From: Malonomonas rubra DSM 5091
Lineage (GTDB): Bacteria; Desulfobacterota; Desulfuromonadia; Desulfuromonadales; Geopsychrobacteraceae
Assembly (NCBI RefSeq): GCF_900142125.1
Contig: NZ_FQZT01000002.1
Location: 248,001-312,000, forward strand
DNA: 64,000 nucleotides
Direction of reading: 5' to 3'
Part shown: one piece after another, positions 1-9,220 of the stretch
Layout: every line of letters begins with the position of its first letter
How positions within the stretch are numbered: position 1 is the first letter of the stretch
Translations under genes and position numbers: made by a program
Notes under the pieces: generated by a model
Told to the model about the DNA's origin: nothing
What the model saw: the letters and a program-made list of their open reading frames with translations, nothing else
The model's database searches: none

Positions 1-1031
1 CCGTCAATAATAAACTGGCTCATATCATAGACAACAGTGGTACCGTATCCGGCCGGAGGAGCAGCTCCGTCAGCCCAGGTCAGGCCATTATCAGTTCCGA
101 GGCCGGCACCGATAGCACGGCTTGCATCGATCTTGGCGTCGCGCAGAGCCTCACGGCGTTCGTCGTACTTGTAACCGGGCAGGTGACACAACAGGCAGTC
201 CATTTCCATGACACCAGTTTTGATGTAATCCATGTGCAGGGCTTCAGTTTTGTCACCATCGTTATCGACATCGTAGGTATCGATAAAATAGTTGAAAGCA
301 GTATAGTCGGCTGCGGTGATCGGATTTGCTACCAGCGGATCACCACCGAAACCATAAAAACCAGTTGTGGAAATAGTACGCAGAGAAACGCGGCTTTCAT
401 AATCATTGGTCTGCGGCAGGGTATCTTTGTACGGGATGTACTCCATCATGCCACCACCAACGTGGCACTCACCGCAATCCATCATGTTGCCGGCCAGAGA
501 CAGGTCAACCTTCTTCAGGAACTCTGCTTCTGAACCGTAATCAAAGGGGACATACCAGTAAGTGGTAGCCGGATCCCGAGTCGAATCGACTTCGTCGAAC
601 TTACCTGCAGCAGCGTTGTAAGCAGAAGTACCGGATGCGCCTTCAAAAAGTCTCGCCAACTGGCGACCAGAAGGCGGTCACCACTTGCCGATATGGCCAG
701 GACTCTGAACCCAGGATTTACCCTTGGTAGCAACACCAGCCTTGTACTTGTCCGGACTGTTCGGGTTGAAAGCCATCCAACCCTTCATTTCGTTGGTTCC
801 GATCTGGGCATGGTAGGAATGCTTTTCGATCATTTCTGAATCGTGACAGAAATTACAGGTTTTCATCGAGCTGTAAGCGGTCGTAGCACCGGCAGCAGCT
901 GCAATCGGAAATCCATTGTGATCAAGCAGCTGAACTTCCGGGTGGTCCATTGCAAAGGATGTACTTGTCAGGCCGGCCAAAACGGCCAGGCAGGACAGCA
1001 CCGCCAGTTGCAAGCGATAACTTTTTTTCAT
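1..1031 (-). CDS. Selenocysteine multiheme c-type cytochrome, copy A (3' end cut by window)
   Basis: N-terminal third of a secreted multiheme cytochrome, paralogous to the two genes upstream of it (copies B and C). The start was chosen at the ATG lying 9 nt after AAAGGAG, a spacing kept in all three paralogs; it gives MKKSYRLQL and a signal peptide ending near SFA. The reading frame meets TGA at 680..678 (residue 118) and then continues without a stop to the window edge. The protein after the TGA (PPSGRQLARLFEGAS) aligns with copies B and C, so the TGA is read here as selenocysteine. Heme motifs seen: CNFCH before the TGA, CGECH and CLLCH after it. The conserved HLPGY motif follows the third heme. 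By analogy with copies B and C the full gene should carry about eight hemes; a C-terminal PKD domain is possible but not visible here. The alternative, a nonsense mutation, is unlikely because three paralogs share it. Confidence 0.85.
653..680 (-). promoter_or_regulatory. In-frame TGA plus SECIS-like hairpin (copy A)
   Basis: TGA at 680..678 is followed, after 11 nt, by UCGCC-AGUU-GGCGA (666..653): a 5-bp stem and a loop containing GU. A bacterial SECIS (E. coli fdhF type) also has a short hairpin with a GU-bearing apical loop 11 nt after the UGA. Compared with copy B, the closing pair is U-A instead of G-C. Confidence 0.8.
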
Positions 1032-1108
1032 TTTCATCATCTCCTTTTTTTCATTTCGAAACACGAACTGCAAAATTCCCACTCCTGATGAAATTTTCTT
1101 TCCTGTGT

Positions 1109-1158
1109 CTCCTTGTGGCAGGAGCTGCCTTCAAAACCGATCAGGTGTTGGGGCACAT
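1109..1158 (-). promoter_or_regulatory. Conserved 5' leader element of the Sec cytochromes (copy A)
   Basis: Read on the minus strand the element is ATGTGCCCCAACAC, 24 variable bases, then TGCCACAAGGAG. The same two blocks with exactly 24 bases between them occur in the leaders of copies B and C. It lies between the predicted sigma-54 start site and the ATG. Function unknown; it did not fit the GEMM or cobalamin riboswitch consensus as I remember them. Confidence 0.6.
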
Positions 1159-1212
1159 GACCGAAAGAAGTCAGCGATTTCATGCAAACGGTAAAGGGCT
1201 TAACTGCGTTGT

Positions 1213-1228
1213 AGCAGCAATTATGCCT
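1213..1228 (-). promoter_or_regulatory. Sigma-54 (-24/-12) promoter of copy A
   Basis: The minus-strand sequence AGGCATAATTGCTGCT has GGCA at -24 and TGCT at -12 with the canonical 12-bp G-to-G spacing (consensus TGGCAC-N5-TTGCW). Copies B and C have the same arrangement at the same distance from the gene. The implied leader is about 170 nt. Confidence 0.7.
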
Positions 1229-1369
1229 ATGTCCAGATTTCACGGTACTTTCCCGAACAGAATCCATAACCAGCTAAAAGAATAGGAGATTTTCGATATA
1301 TAAATTTATTTCAACAGCAACATGTGCGAACAAAAATCTTACCATGAAAAAAATTCACTCACAAAAACT

Positions 1370-1411
1370 GGGGATACCCCCTGCTGCCCATTTCCTTTAG
1401 GGCAAATACCC
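1370..1411. promoter_or_regulatory. Paired upstream dyads, putative enhancer-binding-protein sites (copy A)
   Basis: GGGGATACCCC (1370..1380) and GGGCAAATACCC (1400..1411) are two G-run/C-run dyads about 30 bp (three helical turns) apart and about 140 bp upstream of the -24/-12 promoter. The same pair recurs before copies B and C and before the tetraheme cytochrome gene. Confidence 0.6.
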
Positions 1412-1414
1412 AGA

Positions 1415-1453
1415 CAAAAAAAACCGGGCCCGAAGGAAATCCTTCGGGCCCGG
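1415..1453 (-). terminator. Intrinsic terminator of copy B
   Basis: A perfect 13-bp GC-rich stem (1424-1436 with 1441-1453, loop of 4) is followed on the minus strand by eight T residues. It lies 30 bp after the stop codon of copy B. Confidence 0.9.
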
Positions 1454-1483
1454 CGGTTAGGGTTTAGATTTTAAGACTGTCGA

Positions 1484-4400
1484 TTAAGGTGCAATCGTCA
1501 GAATCTCACGCTTAATGTCTACGCGAGTGCTGCCGTTGTAGACGTAGACGGTCGTACGGTAGTTGTAGTTGCTACCGTCGAAGTACCGGCTAGAAGCACT
1601 GAAGTTATGCGGTACGCTTACCGAAGCGGCAGTGTCATAGACACGTTGACGGGCACCGTCACCCCAGATGATGTACAGCATGTCGTGAGCTGGCAGGTTG
1701 CTGAAGGTTACCGAGTTGTCCAGGCCAGACGGTGAGTCCACAGCGATGTCGGCAGCCGGAGCCGGTGCAGTCACCTGAACATCTTGAGAAACAGTGATCA
1801 GGTCGCCGTAAGTATCCACAACGCGGAGAGTAACAGTCCAGGTACCTATCTTGCTGAAGGTCTTGTCCACAACCGGACCATCCAGAATCCCCTCATTCAC
1901 ATCAGGAGTTTCAGGATCATCAGTGGTGTCGTTGCAGATCCAGCTGTAGCTGACACTGCCAGCATCGTCATTGGCTGTTTCATCAGCAGTCAACGTAACC
2001 GTACTACCAACTTCTACAGTAGCCGGAAGACCTACGATAATTGCTTCACCTGCTGCCGGCAGATCGGAGCTGTCGATGCTATCCAGGTAAGCAACCCAGC
2101 TGGCACGACCGGTGTGGGTCGAACCGTCGACAGCAGTCCAGGTTGCAGGCTGGTAAGCAGCGTGGCTCAGCTTGAAGGAAGCGGAGTTGTCTACGCCACC
2201 AGCCAGCTTGATTTCGTAACCAGGGTCAGCAGTAATAGTAATACCGGTTCCTGCGCCATCAGCAGTAACAGTGAACTCGAAATCAGAAGTGAAGGTACCG
2301 AGGCTGGCAAGCAGCTCAGTCACGTTGGCGACATCAGCAGCACCACCGCCAACACCAACGGCCTTGGAGCGAGTGGTCACAGTACCAGTAGCGATTTCAC
2401 GCGCCTGGACTTTGAGCAACCAACCTTTTTCGAAACCAGTGAAGTCGATTGCGCCGGAAGAAGTGTAGCTCGGGGCGAAATCGGCGGTGGTCATGAAGCT
2501 TGCTTCGTACGCGTTCTCACTCTTCTGTACCGAGCGAGTGGTCAAACCGCCATTGCCGTTGTCGACGTTGGAGATCTGGATCGCGATCGACCGCTTGGCG
2601 AACTTGTCAAACTGGTTCGGGTGCCAGTCGGTCGGCTGGGAGAAACCGTTAACCTTGGTGAACGGTACACGCTGGCTGGTCGACGCACCGTAGTTCATGA
2701 CGGTCGGGCCAGTGGTGTCAACAAAGCCGTTGTAGAAGTTAGAAGCGGAGCTGTGACAATCAGTACAGGTGTCAACGTTGTCATCAGCAGGGTCAAGCGG
2801 GTTGTTACCGGCACCGGAACCCCATGCGTACTGAGCCGGGGAAACAGCGTGCTGGTTGGCGAAGTTAACGTGGAAGATCGAGAACTTGATCTTGGCGGTA
2901 CCGGCAGCAACACCGGCCTTGTTTTCAATGTAAGTAGCCAGAGCACCCAGGCGTGTTGCGAAGTCGGCCTGAGTTACGTTGCCATGGGTATCGTAGGAAA
3001 TCGCATTCCACCCATTAACTGCGTTCACGGCCAGAACGTCGGTCATCAGCAGGGCGTCCATACCATGCGGACGGCCGTCGAAGTTGGCATCGAGTGCCGG
3101 GGTGTCGTTCTTGTCGCGGTAGAACATGGTGGCCGACGGCTGAACAGCGCGCAGCTTGCCTTTGAACCACTGCAGCGAGGTCTGGTCGGTCATGTCAGGC
3201 TTGGTCACGTAGGTGTTCTCGTGATCGGTCAGGCGACCGTCATGGTCGGCGCCGGTGGCGTCGATCATCGGAGCACCGGTGTTACCCCAGGCGTAGGAAT
3301 CGATCTTACGGCTGTGACAGGTGGAGCAGTGCATCATGTCGATGTGGCTGACCTTGGCATTACCGTCCATGGTGTTGGCACCCTGGGCGACAACAGCGTT
3401 CAGACCAGCAGCTTCGTGAGCAGCAGTCGGGTTCGGTGCGCCGTAAGCCTGGCCACCTTCAGTTCCGGTGACGTGACAGTCGACACAGTCCTTGAACTGA
3501 ACGTTATCGTTCTTGTTGTACAGGCCGCTGTACTGAGCGTACATGCCTTTAGCCGGATCATGGCCGAGAGAACCGAGGCCCTGGGCGACGTAGTTCTCAG
3601 CCAGGCTGGTCGGATCGGAGCCAACCCAAGACGGCGGAGTATCGGTATCACGCTCGTGACAGCCCATGCAGCCGAGGTTGTAGTGGACTTCGTAAGCGAA
3701 GTCGTACTGACCTTCCGGTGCCCAGTGATCGCCACGCTTCTTCCAGTCAACCGAGAACTCGTTCATGTGACAGAATGCACAGTTGTTGGCATCAGGCACT
3801 GCAGCGATATTCTCGTCCATCCAGGTGCCGGACAGCTGCAGGTTGCTGCCGTTATCAGGTACGTTGTCGTAAACGACAGTGGTACCGAAATTTGCGGTAC
3901 CGTAGGCAGCACCGTTATCGGATGCGAAACCGGCACCGATAGCAGCCAGAGAACCCAGTTTACCGGTACGCAGCTGGTGACGACGCTCAACATAGTCGTA
4001 GCCAGGCAGGTGACACATCAGACAGTCCATCTCCATGACGCCGGCCTGGGCGTAATCGATGTACTGAGCTTCAGTCTTGTTGCCATCACCGTCAACATCG
4101 TAGTTGTCGATGAAGTAGTTGAAAGCTGTGTAGTTTGCAGCAGTGATCGGAGCAGCAACACCAGCAGTCCCGCCGAAACCGACGACACCGGTGGTGGCCA
4201 GGTCGACCAGCGGAGTGCGCTTGGTCATGTCAGGATGCGGAATATATTCCATGGCGCCGCCACCGACGTGACACTCACCACAATCCATGATGTTACCGGC
4301 AACCGACAGGTCAACCTTCTTGATGAATTCAGCTTCTGTGCCGTAATCGAACGGAACGGCCTGCTCACCGGAAACGGTATCGAGCAGCGAGTTCACGACA

Positions 4401-4828
4401 TCATATTTACCTTCAGCAGCGTTGTAAGCAGTCATTCCGCCATTCCCTTTGAACATACGCGCCAACTGGCGCCCGGAAGGCGGTCACCACTTGCCGACGT
4501 GACCAGGACTCTGGACCCAGGACTTGCCCTTAGTGGCGACGCCACTGAGGTATTTGTCAGTTGGATGATCCGGGTTGTAAGGGTTGAAACCCTTCAGTTC
4601 GTTGGAACCGATCAGGGCGTGATAGGAATGTTGTTCAATAGAATCGTAATCGTGGCAGCCGCCACAGGTTTGCTTCGGGCTGTAGGCAGCATCACCACCT
4701 ACTGGAATTGCGGTACCGCTGGCGTCTTTCAATGTGACGTTCGGGTGCGCAAAAGCAACGCCGGCCATCCCCAGCAGAACCGCCAGGCACGCCATCAGCG
4801 CTATATGCACTCTGTATTGTTTTTTCAT
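1484..4828 (-). CDS. Selenocysteine octaheme c-type cytochrome with PKD domain, copy B
   Basis: Secreted multiheme electron-transfer protein of 1114 residues if TGA (4486..4484, residue 115) is read as selenocysteine. Start chosen 9 nt after AAGGAG (MKKQYRVHI); another ATG lies two codons upstream. Signal peptide of about 27 residues ending in AFA. Heme motifs in order: CGGCH (about residue 55, before Sec), then CGECH, CLMCH, CAFCH, CMGCH, CVDCH, CSTCH and CTDCH, eight in all. Sec sits in the conserved stretch SPGHVGKW-U-PPSGRQLAR. An acidic segment (NYDVDGDGNKTEAQ) looks like a calcium-binding loop. A PKD domain (SVSYSWICND ... GTWTVTLRVVD) lies near the C-terminus, so an extracellular site is likely. 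The partner or acceptor cannot be told from sequence. Without readthrough only a 114-residue monoheme fragment would be made, and the second part would lack a signal peptide. Confidence 0.87.
4459..4486 (-). promoter_or_regulatory. In-frame TGA plus SECIS-like hairpin (copy B)
   Basis: TGA at 4486..4484, 11 nt, then GCGCC-AGUU-GGCGC (4472..4459). The stem is perfect and the loop carries GU. Relative to copies A and C the outer pair is G-C rather than U-A; both changes are synonymous (Gly GGG/GGT and Arg CGT/AGA). That points to selection on RNA structure rather than on protein alone. Confidence 0.82.
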
Positions 4829-4910
4829 TTTCATTGTCTCCTTGTTTTTCATTTTAAAAACAAACTTGTTACTTACTCCCTCGTCTAACCAACTCTCTCG
4901 TTTCAACGTA

Positions 4911-4960
4911 CTCCTTGTGGCAGGGGCCTCTTCTATTTCCGTAACAGTGTTGGGGCACTT
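4911..4960 (-). promoter_or_regulatory. Conserved 5' leader element (copy B)
   Basis: Minus strand: AGTGCCCCAACAC, 24 variable bases, TGCCACAAGGAG. Same blocks and spacing as in the leaders of copies A and C. An AAGGAG in the second block precedes a TTG that would open an in-frame N-terminal extension in this copy only, so the element is more likely regulatory than a start site. Confidence 0.6.
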
Positions 4961-5019
4961 AACGGGTCAGGAATCGGCAAGTCGAACAGCAACATAGAAA
5001 AGAGCTTGGCTAGGGGTAT

Positions 5020-5035
5020 AGCAGCAACTATGCCC
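5020..5035 (-). promoter_or_regulatory. Sigma-54 (-24/-12) promoter of copy B
   Basis: GGGCATAGTTGCTGCT on the minus strand: GGCA at -24 and TGCT at -12 with correct spacing. The predicted transcript starts near 5009 and leaves a leader of about 180 nt. Confidence 0.7.
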
Positions 5036-5180
5036 AAGCACCCCTATCGTCAAACTTTTATAATTTCGTATCGATAAGGTTTTGAAATAAATGATTTTTT
5101 AAGAGTGAAGTGATAGGGGAAAGATGTTAGACAGAAATTACAAACCACCAATAACAAATCTGGTCAAATTTAAATACTGA

Positions 5181-5223
5181 GGGTTATCCCCCACCCTGCC
5201 CAAAACTTGCTGGGCAAATACCC
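5181..5223. promoter_or_regulatory. Paired upstream dyads (copy B)
   Basis: GGGTTATCCC (5181..5190) and GGGCAAATACCC (5212..5223), 31 bp apart, about 146 bp upstream of the -24/-12 promoter. The second is identical to the distal dyad of copy A. Confidence 0.6.
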
Positions 5224-5229
5224 AGACAG

Positions 5230-5267
5230 AAAAAAAACCGGGCCCGAAAGAAATCCTTCGAGCCCGG
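5230..5267 (-). terminator. Intrinsic terminator of copy C
   Basis: GC-rich hairpin (ccgggcccgaaag with ccttcgagcccgg, a few mismatches) followed on the minus strand by eight T residues. It is a diverged copy of the terminator after copy B. Confidence 0.85.
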
Positions 5268-5297
5268 CGGCTAGGGTTTAGGTTTTTAGACTACCGA

Positions 5298-8200
5298 TTA
5301 AGGTGCGATAAACAAGTATTCGCGGTTGATGTCTACGCGGGCTCCGCCGTTGTAAACATAAACTGTCGACAGATACCTGTAATCAGTACCATTGAAGTAA
5401 CGACTGGATGTGCTGAAGGTATGGTCAACATCTACGCTGGCCGGAGAACCGGTCGGGTAGACTTTCTGACGTGAACCATCACCCCAGATGATATACAGCA
5501 TGGTGTAGGATGCCGGCAGGTTGCTGAAGCGCACTGTGTTCCCGGTACCAGCTGGAGCAGCCGGAAGAACAAGAGCGATGTCAGCAGCCGGTGCCGGTGC
5601 TGTCACCTGAACAACTTGAGAAACAGTGATCAGATCGCCGTAAGCATCAACAACGCGGAGAGTAACAGTCCAGGTACCAATCTTGCTGAAGGTCTTGTCC
5701 ACAACCGGACCATCCAGAATCCCCTCATTCACATCAGGAGTTTCAGGATCATCAGTGGTGTCGTTGCAGATCCAGCTGTAGCTGACACTGCCAGCATCGT
5801 CATTGGCTGTTTCATCAGCAGTCAACGTAACCGTACTACCAACTTCTACAGTAGCCGGAAGACCTACGATAATTGCTTCACCAGCTGCCGGTAGAGCCTT
5901 TGGCTCGTTCAGGTAAGCAACCCAGTCAGCACGACCGTTGAAGGTACGACCATCAACAGCAGTCCACGGGGTGTTCTTGTAAGCTGCGTGGGTGAGACCG
6001 AAGCTCGCTGCGTTACCAGCACGCAGACGGATCAGATTACCGCCAGTGCCAGTCACCTTGATGCCGTCGCCGGCAGTGTTAGCAGTAATGGTGAAGCCGA
6101 AAGTTCCGTCGGTCATGTTGGTGCCGAGGTTAGCGAGCAGGCCAGCAACGTCAGCGATGTCGGTGGAAACCATCTTCAGGCGCTCGGTCCCGTCGTTCAC
6201 TTGAACGATCAACTGCCAACCTTTTTCGAAACCACTGAAGTCGATGGTTCCGCCTTCATATTCGGCTGCGTAGTCAGCAGCACCCATGAAGGTGGTTTCG
6301 TACATGATCTCGGCACGATCAACCGGGCGAGTAGTCAGGCTGTCTGCGACACCGTCACCGGTATCCAGGATTCCATCAGTCGTATCAGCAATACCATCAC
6401 CATCACTGTCAACATTGATGATTTCATCCGTCACTGGGGTATCGTAAGGAACGTTAGAAATCTGGATAGCGATCGTCCGGGCAGCGAACTTGTCGAAGGT
6501 GTTCGGATGCCAGTCAGACGCTTGCGAGAAGCCGTTGACCTTGGTGAACGGCACACGTTGGCTGGTGCTCGGACCATAGACCATCATGTTGTTGTCACCA
6601 GCAGTGTTGATACTTCCGTTCCAGAACTCTGCACCAGCATCATGACAGTCGGTACAACCGTTGACACCGAAAGCCATGTTGGCCGGGGAAACGGCATGCT
6701 GGTTCATGAAGTTAACATGGAAGATCGAGAACTTGGTCTTGGCAGTACCAGCAGCAACGCCAGCCTTGGTATCGATGTAGGAGTTGAAAGCAGTAATACG
6801 CTCTGCAAAATCAGCCGGAGTGATATTTCCATGATGATCTTCGGTAATCGAAGCCCAACCGTTGTCTTCGTTAACAGCCAGGACATCGGTCATCAGCAGG
6901 GAATCCATACCATGCGGACGATCGTCGAAGTTGGCATCAACACCACCCAGAGTATTCGGGAAGTCGTTCTTGTCGCGCCAGAACATAGTGGCCGACGGGG
7001 AGATGCGACGCAACTTGCCCTTGAACCAACCCAGGCCAGTGTTATCGGTCATGTCTTCTTTAAGAACGTAATCGTTCTCGTGATCGGTCAAACGACCTTC
7101 TTCATCTTTACCGGTTGCGTCGATCAGCGGGTTACCAGTGTTACCCCAGTCATAAGAGTTGGCTTTACGGCTGTGACATGCTGAGCAGTGCATGAAGTCG
7201 ATGTGGCTTGCCTTGGCAACGCCGTCAGCAGTCGGGCCTTGGGCAACAACAGCGGTCAGGCCAGCAGCAGCGTGAGCAGCAGCCGGATTAGGTGCACCGT
7301 AAGACTGGCCGGCTGTTCCGTTGCTGTGACAATCGACGCAGTCTTTGAACTGGACGTTGTCGTTCATGTTGAACAGACCACTGTACTGTGCGTACATACC
7401 CTTTGCCGGGTCGTGACCGAGAGAACCTGCAGCCATCGGCGAGTAATTTTCGGCCAAGCTGGTAGCGTCTTGACCTTGCCAGGACAGTTGCTCAGCAGCA
7501 TCACGCTGGTGACAGCCCATGCAGCCGAGGTTGTAGTGAACTTCGTATTGGAAGTCAACCTGGCCGTCAGGTGCCCAGTGGTCGCCACGCTTCTTCCAGT
7601 CAACCGAGAACTCGTTGAAGTGACAGAATGCGCAGTTGGTGGAATCAGGTACACCAGCAACGTTCTCATCCATCCAGGTTCCAGACAGTTGCAAGTTGGT
7701 ACCACTGGCATCGAGCTGACTTTCATCGTAAACAACAGTGGTACCGAAGTCGGCGGCACCGAAAGCCGCGCCATTATCAGTCGCTAAACCAGCACCGATA
7801 GCCGGCAGGGTGCCCAGTTTACCGGTACGCATCTGGTGACGACGCTCTACGTAATCATAACCAGGCAGGTGACAGAGGAAGCAGTCCATTTCCATAACGC
7901 CGGCTTGGGCATAATCCATGTACTGAGCTTCAGCGGTATCGCCGTCGCCATCAACATCATAGGTGTCGATGAAGTAGTTAAAAGCAGTGTAGCTTGCAGA
8001 AGTGATAGGAGCACCAGCAACGGTCCCACCAAAACCAGGAACGTTAGTCGTAGCCATTTCATCCAGGCGGATACGTGCATTCAGATCGGTGTTAGGAATA
8101 TATTCCATGGCACCGCCACCAACGTGACACTCAGCGCAGTCCATGAGCTGACCGGCGACCGACAGGTCTACCTTTTTCACAAAGTCAGCTTCTGTACCGT

Positions 8201-8684
8201 AGTTGAAAGGAACACAGTCCAGACCGGTGGTCGGGTCGTTCACCGAGTTCACTTCGTTAAATTTACCTGCGGCAGCATCGTAAGAAGAAGTACCGGAAGC
8301 ACCATTAAAAAGTCTCGCCAACTGGCGACCGGAAGGCGGTCACCACTTGCCTACGTGACCAGGGGTCTGAACCCAGGACTTACCTTTGGCAGCAACGCCA
8401 GCCTTGTACTTGTCAGGGCTGTTCGGGTTATAAGCCATCCACCCCTTCAGCTCGTTGGAACCGAGCAGGGCATGGTAGGAGTGTTGTTCGATACTGTCGT
8501 AATCGTGGCAACCGCCACAGGTTTGCTTGGGGCTGTAAGCAGCGTCGCTACCAACAGCAATAGGTTGATTGCCCACATCTTTCAGGGTGACAGGTGGGTG
8601 GGCTGCAAATGTAACGCCGGCCATACCCAGCAGAATCGCCAGGCAGGTCATCAGCGCTATATGCACTTTGTAATGTTTTTTCAT
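5298..8684 (-). CDS. Selenocysteine octaheme c-type cytochrome with PKD domain, copy C
   Basis: Paralog of copy B, 1128 residues with TGA (8342..8340) read as selenocysteine at residue 115, exactly the position it has in copy B. Start MKKHYKVHI, 9 nt after AAGGAG; signal peptide ends near TFA. Hemes: CGGCH before Sec, then CAECH, CFLCH, CAFCH, CMGCH, CVDCH, CSACH and CTDCH, eight in total. A calcium-binding-like insertion rich in D and G (VDSDGDGIADTTDGILDTGD) is larger than in copy B. The PKD domain near the C-terminus shares a 203-bp tract with copy B that is identical at the nucleotide level, while flanking regions have diverged. Probably a periplasmic or extracellular electron carrier. 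Whether the three copies serve different acceptors or conditions cannot be judged from sequence. Confidence 0.87.
8315..8342 (-). promoter_or_regulatory. In-frame TGA plus SECIS-like hairpin (copy C)
   Basis: TGA at 8342..8340, 11 nt, then UCGCC-AGUU-GGCGA (8328..8315). Spacing, loop and stem match copies A and B, with the U-A closing pair seen in copy A. Confidence 0.8.
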
Positions 8685-8764
8685 TCCCATGTTCTCCTTG
8701 TTTTCATTTGAAGAAAAATTTCTCAACTACCTCTCTCGTCAAACCAATCTCTTCGTCAGAAAAC

Positions 8765-8814
8765 CTCCTCGTGGCAGGCGCCTGAACCTGTTTTGTCTTT
8801 GTGTTGGGGCACAT
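8765..8814 (-). promoter_or_regulatory. Conserved 5' leader element (copy C)
   Basis: Minus strand: ATGTGCCCCAACAC, 24 variable bases, TGCCACGAGGAG. Third occurrence of the element, in the leader between the sigma-54 promoter and the ATG. Confidence 0.6.
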
Positions 8815-8875
8815 AACCAAACAGAGCAGGCAAGACAACTCGTGCAAAATAGAAAAGAGCGATACTATCCCCCAT

Positions 8876-8891
8876 AGCAGCGAGTGTGCCC
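8876..8891 (-). promoter_or_regulatory. Sigma-54 (-24/-12) promoter of copy C
   Basis: GGGCACACTCGCTGCT on the minus strand: GGCAC at -24 and TGCT at -12, canonical spacing. It is the closest of the three cytochrome copies to the -24 consensus. Confidence 0.72.
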
Positions 8892-9039
8892 GTCAAACAA
8901 ACAACCCTTAAAAACCGAGAAACAAGGGGACATAAACCACTAAAGTCGCCGAGCTTTTTCAAGCTATTAAAAATATTAAATGCATTATTTACGAGGGTTT
9001 TTCTTGGTTATAATTGTTGCTTTTCGAGTGTACAAATCT

Positions 9040-9116
9040 GGGGATACCCCCAACCTCTCCTCGTACATTTGGGTGTTATCACCTACTTACCCCCAAAGAA
9101 TGTTGGGCAATACCCC
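9040..9116. promoter_or_regulatory. Upstream dyads (copy C)
   Basis: GGGGATACCCC (9040..9050, identical to the proximal dyad of copy A) and GGGCAATACCCC (9105..9116), 65 bp apart, about twice the spacing seen in the other promoters. The first lies about 149 bp upstream of the -24/-12 promoter. Confidence 0.55.
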
Positions 9117-9174
9117 AACTATCCCAAAATGGGTTGAGCAATACAGGATTTTCTTCTGGCAGGAATGGCAGAAA

Positions 9175-9205
9175 GTGCCCGGAAGAAGAATAAACTCCCG
9201 GGCAC
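9175..9205 (-). terminator. Hairpin after the dodecaheme cytochrome gene, probable terminator
   Basis: An 8-bp stem (gtgcccgg / ccgggcac) lies 16 bp past the stop codon on the minus strand. The following T-tract is weak (TTTCTG), so termination may be partial. Confidence 0.5.
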
Positions 9206-9220
9206 AACAAGAGAAAGCCG

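Noticed and set aside
1109-1158. Cobalamin riboswitch in the Sec cytochrome leaders
   Set aside because: Copy B has a stretch like CCC-x-ACTGT, but it is not kept in copies A and C and the B12 box is absent.
1784-4888. A 1034-residue open frame on the plus strand, antisense to copy B
   Set aside because: It is antisense to a heme-protein gene with 8 CxxCH motifs and a good ribosome site; the antisense protein has no recognisable motif and its start has no ribosome site. Similar antisense frames in copy C and other cytochromes are by-products of codon bias.
678-8342. Copies A-C as pseudogenes with a nonsense mutation, or as two-gene pairs (short cytochrome plus large cytochrome)
   Set aside because: Same TGA and same flanking protein in all three, exact 11-nt hairpin with compensatory change, and no signal peptide or ribosome site for the second part.
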